From: Anaerolineae bacterium
GTDB taxonomy: Bacteria; Chloroflexota; Anaerolineae; B4-G1; SLSP01
Reading direction: 5' to 3'
DNA: 33,529 bases
Assembly (NCBI GenBank): GCA_026645815.1
Contig: JAPKMR010000039.1
Span: 1-33,529, forward strand
The first letter of the stretch is position 1; each line of letters opens with the position of its first letter. The notes under the pieces were generated by a model. That model was not told where the DNA came from. It was given only the letters and a program-made list of their open reading frames with translations, and made no database searches. The translations under genes were made by a program, and so were the position numbers. This document shows, one piece after another, positions 17,055-24,726 of the stretch.

Positions 17055-17230
17055 GCGCCGGGTGCATTTCACGACGGGGGCGGCAACCTCAAACGCCCCT
17101 GAAGGGCGTGCTAAAAGGGTGATTTTTTGCGGCGTGGCTGCGCCACGTCGCAAAAAATCACTCAAATAAAGGGCATTTGCACAATAGCCGTCTTGCTTTT
17201 ACCCCAAAACTGAAATGCGCCCGAAGCGCG
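17055..17230 (+). repeat. Hairpin-bearing intergenic repeat, unit B
   Basis: This is a direct tandem copy of unit A. It has GGGTGCATTTCACGACGGGGGC, the small inverted repeat CGCCCCTGAAGGGCG, a 20-bp stem at 17119-17161 with one G-U pair and loop TGC, and then GGGCATTTGCA ... GTCTTGCTTTTACCCCAAAACTG. The stem core differs from unit A at paired positions on both arms. Such compensatory change suggests that the folded structure is under selection. Confidence 0.85.
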
Positions 17231-17362
17231 GACATTCGCAGCAGGTTGCTGCGCAATCCCAATGCCCTGTGATGGCTATCATAGCCACAGGCGCAACCTC
17301 AGGTTAAGATAAAAGCGTAACCAGAGAATGAAGGACTAAGCCAAGATCAGGGAGGTGACGCA
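17231..17362 (+). promoter_or_regulatory. Upstream region of the PEP-synthase-like pair, with inverted repeat
   Basis: TGGCTAT-C-ATAGCCA (17273-17287) is a perfect 7-bp inverted repeat that extends through CTGT/ACAG. It lies 76 bp before the start codon and is a plausible operator. No clear -35/-10 pair was seen. The ribosome binding site GGGAGGTGA at 17350-17358 is strong and fixes the ATG at 17363. Confidence 0.35.
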
Positions 17363-19072
17363 ATGCACACAGCCACTACCAATGGGACCCGGCTTACACC
17401 ACCGCCAGATTTTCCCGTTGCCTGGCACACACCCGAATGGGCTGATTATCATTGGACACGCGACCGGGAACACATGCCCGATCCCATCACGCCCATGTTC
17501 GATAGTGCCGCTGCGTTGATGGCTATCCCGGCGCACGTTCGCACCGTCCCCGTCTACGAGGAAGCCATCGTGCGGCGGCGTGATATCCGATTCAACACCT
17601 ACATCTACACCACGCTCCTGCCCTTCCAAGGTTCCCCCACAGAGCTGGCAGAACGCGCCCGACGCAACCGCGAGAAGGTCAGCGCCGTTGCCCTGCGGCT
17701 TGAGGAGGTGTGGGAGCGCGAGTGGAAGCCGGAATTCACAAAGCTGTGGGCTTTCTGGGAACGCTTCGACCTGCAAAGCGCCGGTATGGAAGCCCTGCGC
17801 GTGCATCTCGAAGAAAGCCTGGAACGCGGTTCGCGCCTGTACGAGCTGCACAATCTGATGGGACCGCCGATGTGGTTTGCCATTGACGAATTCGAGACCT
17901 TCTACTGCGATCTCTTCCCCGGCAAGAGCAAGCTCGATGCGCACCGCCTGCTGCAGGGTTTCGACAACAAGACGCTGGAAATCGGACGGGCGCTGTGGCG
18001 TCTGCGCGACCTGGCAACCATGTCACCGCCGGTGCACGCCGTGTTCGCCGGATTCCCCGCCTTTCAGGTCATCCATGCATTGGGCGCCTTTGCCGAAGGG
18101 CAGGCGTTTCTGAAGGAACTGCGCACTTTTCTGCGCGCCTTTGGCGGGCGAAGCAGTTTGTGGGACTGGGGATATCCCAGCTGGGAAGACGACCCCAGCC
18201 CCGTCATCAACAATCTCAAGAACTATCTGGCGCAGCCCGCGCGCGATTTGGCCGCCGAGCTGGCGCAAGCCGCCGCCGAGCGCGAAGCTGCCATTGCCGA
18301 GACCCGGCAGGCATTAAGGGATTATCCAGGTCCGGTGGTAGAAACCTTCGAGCGGTTGCTGCGAGCAGCACAGGTAGCGCTCACGCTCACCGAGAATCAC
18401 ACCTATTACATTGACTTCAACGGCTTTGGCTGGATTCACCGTGTGATCCATGAGGTAGGAGAACGGCTTGCGGCACAAGGGCAGTTGACGCACGCAGAGG
18501 ATGTCTTCTACCTGACCATTCAGGAGCTGCGCGCGCTGCTCGACGGCGACCCACAGGACTATTGCAGCCGGGCAGAACAGGCTCGCGCCGAGATCGAGCG
18601 GTGGTCGCTCTACGAAGAGCCGCGAGAATTGGGAACACGCCCCAACAGCCCGGTAATGCTCTACTCCCCGGATGCGCGGCGGATGCTGCGCTACATCGGC
18701 GGGTTGGTGGGTGAACCGGCGAGCGATTCCGCCGGTGTGCCCCTGGAAGCGGGGGTGCTGCGCGGGCAGGGCGGGTCTTCGGGCAAAGTGCGCGGGCGGG
18801 CGCGGGTCATCCTCTCATTGGAGGAGGCCTACCGGCTGTGCCCTGGCGATGTTCTGGTCACCACAACAACCGCCCCACCCTGGACGCCGCTCTTTCTCAC
18901 CGCCGCCGCCGTCGTCACCGATGCGGGAGGCTTGCTCTCACACGGCGCCGTGGTCTCGCGCGAATACCGTATCCCGGCAGTAGTGGGCACGCGCTGCGCC
19001 ACCACCACCATCGCCGATGGGCAGCTCATCGAAGTGGACGGCGACAAAGGAACCGTACGGATTCTGGAATAA
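17363..19072 (+). CDS. PEP-synthase-like phosphohistidine/substrate subunit
   Basis: This 569-residue protein carries the swivelling phosphohistidine domain of the PEP-utilising family at its C-terminus (about 490-569). The motif is TDAGGLLSHGAVVSRE with catalytic His527, followed by IPAVVGT and ending DGDKGTVRIL. The preceding 450 residues are mostly helical, start with a WADYHWTRDREHMPDP segment, and resemble the substrate-binding part of rifampicin phosphotransferase-like and phenylphosphate-synthase-like enzymes. It lacks the ATP-binding domain, which the next gene encodes, so the two should form one ATP-dependent dikinase. The gene order (histidine subunit first, ATP subunit second) is as I recall for phenylphosphate synthase. 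The substrate is unknown. The length fits a PpsA-type subunit better than bona fide PEP synthase. Confidence 0.85.
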   Translation: MHTATTNGTRLTPPPDFPVAWHTPEWADYHWTRDREHMPDPITPMFDSAAALMAIPAHVRTVPVYEEAIVRRRDIRFNTYIYTTLLPFQGSPTELAERARRNREKVSAVALRLEEVWEREWKPEFTKLWAFWERFDLQSAGMEALRVHLEESLERGSRLYELHNLMGPPMWFAIDEFETFYCDLFPGKSKLDAHRLLQGFDNKTLEIGRALWRLRDLATMSPPVHAVFAGFPAFQVIHALGAFAEGQAFLKELRTFLRAFGGRSSLWDWGYPSWEDDPSPVINNLKNYLAQPARDLAAELAQAAAEREAAIAETRQALRDYPGPVVETFERLLRAAQVALTLTENHTYYIDFNGFGWIHRVIHEVGERLAAQGQLTHAEDVFYLTIQELRALLDGDPQDYCSRAEQARAEIERWSLYEEPRELGTRPNSPVMLYSPDARRMLRYIGGLVGEPASDSAGVPLEAGVLRGQGGSSGKVRGRARVILSLEEAYRLCPGDVLVTTTTAPPWTPLFLTAAAVVTDAGGLLSHGAVVSREYRIPAVVGTRCATTTIADGQLIEVDGDKGTVRILE

Positions 19073-19148
19073 CAAACCACGCAGCAAAACCGACACTAGA
19101 CTCTTGGATTCACGATGCACTCAAAGAATTCCCTACAGGAGGCGCCCC

Positions 19149-20009
19149 ATGAACGCGATGCAGATTGTCTGGCTTGAACAACCGGACTGCCGCAACCCCT
19201 TCCTCGTGGGCGGCAAGGCTGCCGGTCTGGGAAAGCTGGCAGCCCAACACCCTGTGCCCCCCGGGTTCTGCCTGGCAGCGAGCAACCGTGGCAAGGATGC
19301 GAAAACCAAACCGGTTCGGGATTTCACCCGGCAACTCACCGCCGCCTATGCTCGATTGGGAGAGCGTTGCGGCAGCGACCGCCCCCGCGTCGCCGTACGC
19401 TCCTCTGCCGTGGACGAGGATGGGCAAGAGGCTTCCTTTGCCGGACAGCACGAGACCTATCTCAACGTCATGGGCGCCGACGCCGTTGCCGAAGCCGTGG
19501 AACGCTGTCTCGATTCGGCGCACTCCACACGCGCCCTCACGTACAGACGCGCCCACGGTCTCGCCGGTGCGGGTGGAACTGGCATCGCGGTCCTGGTGCA
19601 ACAGCTGATTCTCGCCGATGTTTCCACCGTCGTCTTCAGCGCCGACCCTCGAACGGGCGACCGCGACCACGTACTCATCAACGCGACCTGGGGCTTGGGA
19701 GAAAGCCTGGTCGGAGGCAGCGTCATCCCGGACCTCTACATCGTGCGGAAAGCGAATCTGGAGATTGTTGGGCGGCAGGTCGCCGACAAAGCCGTGATGA
19801 CCATCGCGCAACCCGAAGGGACGCGTGAGGTGCCCACGCCGCGTTTTATGCGCACGCAACCCGCACTCCAGGATGAGCAAATTGTGGCGCTGGCGCGACT
19901 CGCCCGCACGCTGGAGACCACCGAGAAGCAGCCCGTGGACCTGGAATGCGCTTATCAGCAGGGGCGACTGTATCTGCTGCAATGCCGCCCGATTACTACG
20001 GTGCGGTAG
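19149..20009 (+). CDS. PEP-synthase-like ATP-binding subunit (PPDK_N domain)
   Basis: This 286-residue protein is essentially one PPDK_N ATP-grasp domain. It has GGKAAGLGKLA at 21-31, VPPGF at 36-40, VRSSAVDEDGQEASFAGQHE at 83-102, then ATWGLGESLVGG and the closing DLECAYQQGRLYLLQCRPIT, which normally carries the metal/ATP ligands. It should transfer the beta-phosphate of ATP to the histidine of the preceding protein. The ATG at 19149 is chosen because ACAGGAGG lies 7 bases before it; a longer frame reaches 19017 but overlaps the upstream stop region and lacks family similarity. The gap to the previous gene is 76 bp. The hairpin at 20120-20162 probably ends this transcript. Confidence 0.88.
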   Translation: MNAMQIVWLEQPDCRNPFLVGGKAAGLGKLAAQHPVPPGFCLAASNRGKDAKTKPVRDFTRQLTAAYARLGERCGSDRPRVAVRSSAVDEDGQEASFAGQHETYLNVMGADAVAEAVERCLDSAHSTRALTYRRAHGLAGAGGTGIAVLVQQLILADVSTVVFSADPRTGDRDHVLINATWGLGESLVGGSVIPDLYIVRKANLEIVGRQVADKAVMTIAQPEGTREVPTPRFMRTQPALQDEQIVALARLARTLETTEKQPVDLECAYQQGRLYLLQCRPITTVR

Positions 20010-20036
20010 CGCACAAAGGCTCACGCGAGATGAGAA

Positions 20037-20119
20037 GCCCCTGATTGCCTGGGTATACGATAGATTATTGTTGGAAACGGGGAGAGGTTCTGCAAACAGA
20101 CGAAGAGGATCTCTTTTTA
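20037..20119 (-). repeat. Hairpin-associated tail, inverted copy of 8421-8510
   Basis: Read on the minus strand this follows the hairpin at 20162-20120, as 8421-8510 follows the hairpin at 8386. Shared blocks are CCTCTTC, TGTTTGCA(A/G)AACC and CTCCCC in the same order. By-eye identity over the best 25 bases is high and falls off outside it. Confidence 0.45.
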
Positions 20120-20225
20120 GTGATTTTATGCGGTGGGGTTGTACCCCACCGCACAAAATCACCTTCTTCCGCGCCCTGCAGGGGCGCCTGAGATTGCTCC
20201 ATTTTGAAAAGCACCCCACGCGATT
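20120..20225 (-). repeat. Hairpin-bearing intergenic repeat, inverted copy; also terminator
   Basis: On the minus strand it reads GGGTGCTTTTCAAAATGG, then GGCGCCCCTGCAGGGCGC, then the large stem (20162-20120, 19 of 20 pairs matched, loop ACA). This is the same order as in units A and B at 16881-17230. It separates the PEP-synthase-like pair from the GntR promoter and can terminate transcription of the pair. Confidence 0.8.
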
Positions 20226-20237
20226 GTAACTTCCCTA

Positions 20238-20266
20238 TTGACTTTCAACTCAAATTCGCCTATACT
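20238..20266 (+). promoter_or_regulatory. Near-consensus sigma-70 promoter of the gntR-GRE operon
   Basis: TTGACT at 20238-20243 and TATACT at 20261-20266 are separated by exactly 17 bp, five of six matches to each consensus box. Transcription would start near 20273, giving a 5' leader of about 105 bases before the GntR start. Confidence 0.75.
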
Positions 20267-20280
20267 GGAATAAGATTGGC

Positions 20281-20294
20281 TGGTGGTTTTACCA
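20281..20294 (+). promoter_or_regulatory. Operator-like palindrome for the GntR regulator
   Basis: TGGTGGTTTTACCA is a TGGT-N6-ACCA dyad centred about 15 bases downstream of the predicted start site. FadR-subfamily GntR proteins typically bind TGGTnnnACCA-type dyads, so binding here would block the promoter and give autorepression. A looser CCAACGTGG lies 13 bases further on. Confidence 0.5.
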
Positions 20295-20377
20295 GATTTC
20301 GAGACCAACGTGGCGGCGTATACGACTTTTCCCCACCGCACCTTCGAGACGGAACTACGCCACAAGCGGGAAGGCGA

Positions 20378-21100
20378 ATGGATTTCACACTCGAACCTCT
20401 TGCTGTACCGAGCTTGAAAGAAGCCTGTATCCGCAGCCTGGAAGGGCTGATCCTCTCCGGCGCCCTGGAGATTGGCGCACGCCTGCCCTCAGAGCGCACC
20501 CTGGCAGCACAACTGGGCGTGAGTCGCCCCGTGTTACACCAGGCTATTGTGGACCTGGCGGCTAAGGGATTGGTGGAAATCGCCCCACGCCGCGGCGTGT
20601 TTGTGAACGATTTCCGTACGCAAGGCTCCTGCGCCCTGCTTTCCTCGTTGCTCACCTACCGTGAAGGGAAACTAGCGCCAGACCTGCGCGACAGTCTCAT
20701 CGCCATGCGATTGCTGGTGGAAGCAGAAACAGCCCGGTTGGCAGCGCTGCACGCCACACCCGAACAGCTCGCCGAGCTGCGGCGCCTGCTGCACGCAGAA
20801 AGCACGTGCGATACTACGGATAGTGAGGCTCTTGTGGCGTTGGACTTCGCCTTTCACCATCAGGTCGCGCTGGCATCCAGCAATCTCATGTATCCCCTGA
20901 TGCTCAACTCCATCAGAGGCGTGTACACCAATCTCACCAGCAAATTCTTTGCCCATCATCGCGGCAGTTCGGTCATCAAGGATGTCTTTGACTTTCACCG
21001 GCGTCTGGTTGCCGCTATCGAAGCGCGGGAGAGTGAAACCGCTCGCGCCGTCATGGGAGAAATGCTCGAACACGGCAGTGCGCACCTGCCGGGCAACTAG
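20378..21100 (+). CDS. GntR-family transcriptional regulator, FadR/FCD subfamily
   Basis: This 240-residue regulator has an N-terminal winged helix-turn-helix (about 10-75) with LPSERTLAAQLGVSRPVLHQAIVDL and the wing GLVEIAPRRGVFV. An all-helical FCD effector domain of about 150 residues follows. Its metal/ligand positions are suggested by D-FAFHHQVALAS and the late HRRLVAAIEARE histidine. FCD regulators usually sense organic acids. The ATG at 20378 follows GGGAAGG and leaves a compact N-terminus; the frame runs open further upstream, but that part overlaps the promoter. It lies 41 bp before the glycyl radical enzyme and is probably the local repressor of the operon, induced by the substrate. 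Confidence 0.93.
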   Translation: MDFTLEPLAVPSLKEACIRSLEGLILSGALEIGARLPSERTLAAQLGVSRPVLHQAIVDLAAKGLVEIAPRRGVFVNDFRTQGSCALLSSLLTYREGKLAPDLRDSLIAMRLLVEAETARLAALHATPEQLAELRRLLHAESTCDTTDSEALVALDFAFHHQVALASSNLMYPLMLNSIRGVYTNLTSKFFAHHRGSSVIKDVFDFHRRLVAAIEARESETARAVMGEMLEHGSAHLPGN

Positions 21101-21141
21101 AGAAGTCGGTACTCACAAGCTATTTCGGTAGGAGGTACAAG

Positions 21142-23661
21142 ATGGCAGTTGGACTCTGTGCTGAGCCTGAAGCTCCGCGTTATGCAATCAAAACCCCCCA
21201 CAACCTTTCGCCGCGCATCCGGTGGTTACGCGATTATTACTTCCAGGGCGTGAATCGCGCCTGGAACAACGAATTCACCGCCTGGACGACTGGTACGCCC
21301 TGGGATTTCCAGTATGAAGAGCTCAATTTCTACATTGTGCCGGAGACCTATGCCTTCTTCCGTACCTTCCGCGCCGCTTTCAAGCAGACGGCGCGCCCGG
21401 TGACGCTGCACCCCGATTTCTGGACGTGGAGCCTGCCTGAGCGCAAAGCCTGGTTCAACCGCGAGGTTGTGGTCAGGTATCTCCCCCAGGAACTCCTGCC
21501 AAGAGACCTGCTTGCCGGAGCGCGCTTCAACGTAGAGACCTCGACGTGCCTCACCGAAAAAGAAGCGAAAGCCTACCTGCGATTGGTGGATGGCAAGAAA
21601 GGCACCCGAGCTGCCATCACCTGGTTCCACAATCATGGCTATGGCAACGCGGGCGCTACCGGTGGGCACCTGATTCCGGATTATCCGCGCGTGCTGCGAG
21701 AGGGCTGGAAAGCTATCTACGCCGACCTGGAAACGCGCTATGCAGCGCTCTCGTCTGCCGAGCAACAGGGCGCGCGCGGGGCGCAGCTCCGCGCCATGCG
21801 CACGGCAGCAACCACAGCGCGGGACCTGGCGACAGCCTATGCAGCTTTGTGTGACGAGCACGCCGCGCGCGAGACCGACCCCGCGCGGAAAGCCGAGCTG
21901 CAGCAGATGGCAACCCAGTTGCGCCGCGTACCCTGGGAACCCGCAACGACCTTCTGGGAAGCGGTGCAAGCGCTGTGGATCAGCCACATGCTGGTGATGG
22001 CGGATGAGAATTATCCCGGACCCGGCGTCTCTTTTGGACGACTGGACCAATACCTCTACCCATATTGGCGCGCCTCGGTGGATGCCGGTATGGATCCGGA
22101 ATTCGGCAAAGAGATTCTGAAGTGCTTCTGGATTCACTGCAACACCGCCTATGATGCGATGATTCGCACCGGCGGCAATCAGGGCATCACGGCAGGCTAT
22201 GGGCAGCTGTTCACGCTCTCGGGCATGGGACCCCACGGCGCCGATCTCACCAACGATCTCACCACCATCCTGCTTGATATCATTGATGAAATGTCGCCCA
22301 TTTTGGAGCCTAAGCCCAATGTCCGCCTCCACCGGGGGACGCCCGAAAACCTGCTCGACAGAGTGGTTGATATGATCGCCGACAGTCAGGGCGCGCCCTT
22401 TCTCCTGAACTTCGATGAGCGTTCAATGGCGGGCATGTTGCTGCAAGCCGAACGTTCCGGCGCCGGGCACCTTATCAACGCCGCCAACGTCTGGGATTAT
22501 GCGCCGGTGGGCTGTCTCGAGAACACGATGCAGGGCAACGACCGCTCCGGGACCGTGGACTGTAACCTGAACCTGCTCAAGGCGGTGGAATTGACGCTGA
22601 CCGGCGGCTATGATCTGGTCCCTTTCACGGACCCGATGACGGGTAAGACGGAAGCCCCACGGCGGTGGGGACCTGCTACCGGCGATCCCACCACATTCAC
22701 GACGTGGGAACAATTCTGGGAAGCCTACACGACACAGACACGCTTCATCATTCGCCAAATTGTCGAACTCTACGAACGCTCTGAAGCGATTCGCGCGCGC
22801 TTCTCCCCCGCCCCCTATCTTTCGTGCCTGGTGCGCGGTTGTGCGGAACGCGGGTTGGATATCAACCAGGGCGGTCCAGAGCTGGGTTACGTGACCATCG
22901 AGGCGGTGACCTATGCCACCACGGTGGATTCACTGCTCGCGGTGAAATACCTGGTCTTCGACGAACATCTCTGCACTATGGCGGAGCTCGTCCAGGCACT
23001 GAAGGACAACTGGGAAGGTCACCCGGTGCTGCAGGCGCGCGCGCTGCACAAAGCTCCCAAATACGGGCGCGATGATGATGGGGCTGACGCGCTTGCCCAC
23101 CAGGTGATGGAGCTGTGGACCGAGGAGACCTGGAAATACAAGACCCAGTGTACGGGCAGGCAGTTCCGCCCCGGTATGTTGAGCTGGAACTACTGGGTTG
23201 CGGATAGCTTCATCCTCTCCGCAAGCCCCGATGGTCGCCCCAAGGGCAAATTCCTCTCGAATGCGCTTTGCCCCTCGAACGGCGCCGATATCCACGGTCC
23301 GACCGCAAATGTGAATTCCGTGGGTAAGGTGCTCGGGGGAAAATCACCGCAGGGGCAATGGGAAAACTACGTCAACCTGCTGCCCAACGGGGGCAGTCAC
23401 ACGATGACTTTCAGCCCCTCGCTGTTACGCGACCCAGAGCACAAGGAGAAGTTCAAAGCCTTCCTGCGCGGCACTATCGAGAACGGCGGGACAGCGCTAC
23501 AAATCAACCTCATTGACGCAGAGTTATTGCGCGATGCGCAACGCCACCCGGAGAATTACCGGCACCTGCTCGTCCGTGTCACCGGCTATAACGCCTATTT
23601 CACGAGCATCGGCAAGGAATTGCAGGACGAAATCATCGCCCGAGAAGCGCATCAGATGTAG
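21142..23661 (+). CDS. Glycyl radical enzyme (PFL-like family), substrate unknown
   Basis: This 839-residue enzyme carries both hallmarks of the family. The catalytic thiyl cysteine is in PVGCLENTMQGN (Cys458, with Glu460 two residues on). The radical glycine is in RVTGYNAYF (Gly815), 25 residues from the C-terminus. Pyruvate formate-lyase has two adjacent cysteines; this protein has the G-C-x-E arrangement of the dehydratase, lyase and decarboxylase branches (choline, glycerol, hydroxyphenylacetate or isethionate type). The residue after the glutamate is Asn, not the common Pro. AGGAGG at 21130-21135 fixes the start. The activase follows 28 bp downstream. No small accessory subunit like that of hydroxyphenylacetate decarboxylase is present. 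The enzyme would be active only anaerobically. An arylacetate-type or related substrate is inference from the neighbours. Confidence 0.93.
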   Translation: MAVGLCAEPEAPRYAIKTPHNLSPRIRWLRDYYFQGVNRAWNNEFTAWTTGTPWDFQYEELNFYIVPETYAFFRTFRAAFKQTARPVTLHPDFWTWSLPERKAWFNREVVVRYLPQELLPRDLLAGARFNVETSTCLTEKEAKAYLRLVDGKKGTRAAITWFHNHGYGNAGATGGHLIPDYPRVLREGWKAIYADLETRYAALSSAEQQGARGAQLRAMRTAATTARDLATAYAALCDEHAARETDPARKAELQQMATQLRRVPWEPATTFWEAVQALWISHMLVMADENYPGPGVSFGRLDQYLYPYWRASVDAGMDPEFGKEILKCFWIHCNTAYDAMIRTGGNQGITAGYGQLFTLSGMGPHGADLTNDLTTILLDIIDEMSPILEPKPNVRLHRGTPENLLDRVVDMIADSQGAPFLLNFDERSMAGMLLQAERSGAGHLINAANVWDYAPVGCLENTMQGNDRSGTVDCNLNLLKAVELTLTGGYDLVPFTDPMTGKTEAPRRWGPATGDPTTFTTWEQFWEAYTTQTRFIIRQIVELYERSEAIRARFSPAPYLSCLVRGCAERGLDINQGGPELGYVTIEAVTYATTVDSLLAVKYLVFDEHLCTMAELVQALKDNWEGHPVLQARALHKAPKYGRDDDGADALAHQVMELWTEETWKYKTQCTGRQFRPGMLSWNYWVADSFILSASPDGRPKGKFLSNALCPSNGADIHGPTANVNSVGKVLGGKSPQGQWENYVNLLPNGGSHTMTFSPSLLRDPEHKEKFKAFLRGTIENGGTALQINLIDAELLRDAQRHPENYRHLLVRVTGYNAYFTSIGKELQDEIIAREAHQM

Positions 23662-23689
23662 GGCCTGCCACGCAAGGAAACAGCATAAG

Positions 23690-24649
23690 ATGACGTCTGA
23701 AACCGCCCGCATCCTGCACCTGCAACGCCTTTCTACCGAAGATGGTCCGGGTATCCGCACGACCGTGTTCTTCAAGGGTTGCCCGCTGGCTTGTGCGTGG
23801 TGTCACAACCCTGAAAGCATTCCCCCACAACCGCAAGTGCAATGGCTGGAACAGCGCTGCATCGGTTGCGGCACCTGCCTGGAAGCCTGCCCGCGCGGTT
23901 GTTTGAGCCGAGATGCTGCGGGCGCCATCCTCATTGACCGCAGCTGCTGCGCGGGTTGTGGGACCTGCGCCACCGCGTGCCCCGCGAATGCGCTGGAATT
24001 GCTGGGACGCACCATCACTGGTGATGAACTGGTCAGGGAAGTGCTGAAAGACCGCGCCTATTTTGAAGCATCTGGGGGCGGGGTGACGCTTTCTGGCGGG
24101 GAACCCACTTTGCAAGCGACCTTCGCAAGAACCTTCCTGCAGCGCATGCGCGCCGAGGGTGTGCAAACCGCACTGGATACCTGCGGGTTGATGTCGCCCA
24201 CAACGCTCGAAACGCTGTTGCCCTATGTGGACCTCGTGCTTTACGATCTCAAGGAAATTGATTCGGAAAAGCACCGCTCTTTCACAGGACAGCCTAACAC
24301 TACCATTCTGGAGAATGCGCGCCTGCTGCGCCGCCTCATCGCCGAACACGCGCCCGCAACACGGCTATGGATTCGCACACCGCTCATTCCCGGCGCCACA
24401 GCCACGCGGGAGAATCTTTTGGGATTGGGCGCCTTCATCGCCAGCGCTCTCGATGGCGCCGTGGAACGCTGGGAGCTCTGCGCGTTCAACAACCTCTGCC
24501 GCGACAAATATCGCCGCCTGGGGCTGACATGGGCCTTCTCCGCAACCCCTCTGATGACGGCAGAAGAGCTGGCAGAGATGGAGCATTGGGCGCGGGAATC
24601 CGGCGTCGCACCGGCGATTGTCCTGGCAACGGGCGCCGCGAGAAGCTAA
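23690..24649 (+). CDS. Glycyl radical enzyme activating enzyme (radical SAM)
   Basis: This protein installs the radical on Gly815 of the preceding enzyme by reductive cleavage of S-adenosylmethionine. The 319 residues include the radical-SAM CxxxCxxC motif (C31, C35, C38, ending CHNPES). Two ferredoxin-type 4Fe-4S clusters follow (C57/C60/C63/C67 and C87/C90/C93/C97), and then SGGEPT. The two extra clusters are typical of activases for non-PFL glycyl radical enzymes. The ATG at 23690 is preceded by AAGGAAAC; the frame is open further upstream, but that part lies inside the enzyme gene. It is followed after 77 bp by the FMN-type protein. Confidence 0.95.
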   Translation: MTSETARILHLQRLSTEDGPGIRTTVFFKGCPLACAWCHNPESIPPQPQVQWLEQRCIGCGTCLEACPRGCLSRDAAGAILIDRSCCAGCGTCATACPANALELLGRTITGDELVREVLKDRAYFEASGGGVTLSGGEPTLQATFARTFLQRMRAEGVQTALDTCGLMSPTTLETLLPYVDLVLYDLKEIDSEKHRSFTGQPNTTILENARLLRRLIAEHAPATRLWIRTPLIPGATATRENLLGLGAFIASALDGAVERWELCAFNNLCRDKYRRLGLTWAFSATPLMTAEELAEMEHWARESGVAPAIVLATGAARS

Positions 24650-24726
24650 ACCGGCAACCACAAACGAGGCGGATACCCATTTTGAGGATGGTACCCCTTC
24701 CTGCTCACGATTTCAAGGAGGCATGG

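Noticed and set aside
16673..17102. Two overlapping short plus-strand frames through the hairpin repeats
   Set aside because: The peptides are simply translations of the repeat units; similar peptides in other copies reflect the DNA repeat, not a gene.
16881..17230. CRISPR array
   Set aside because: There are only two repeats of about 170 bp with internal hairpins; no 25-40 bp repeats with unique spacers and no cas genes.
17363..20009. Intact PEP synthase or pyruvate phosphate dikinase broken by a frameshift
   Set aside because: The domain order is reversed relative to those enzymes, and each gene has its own strong ribosome binding site, so these are two designed subunits rather than one broken gene.
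21226..22332. Minus-strand frame of 368 codons inside the glycyl radical enzyme
   Set aside because: It is antisense to a region with strong family similarity and has no independent evidence of translation.
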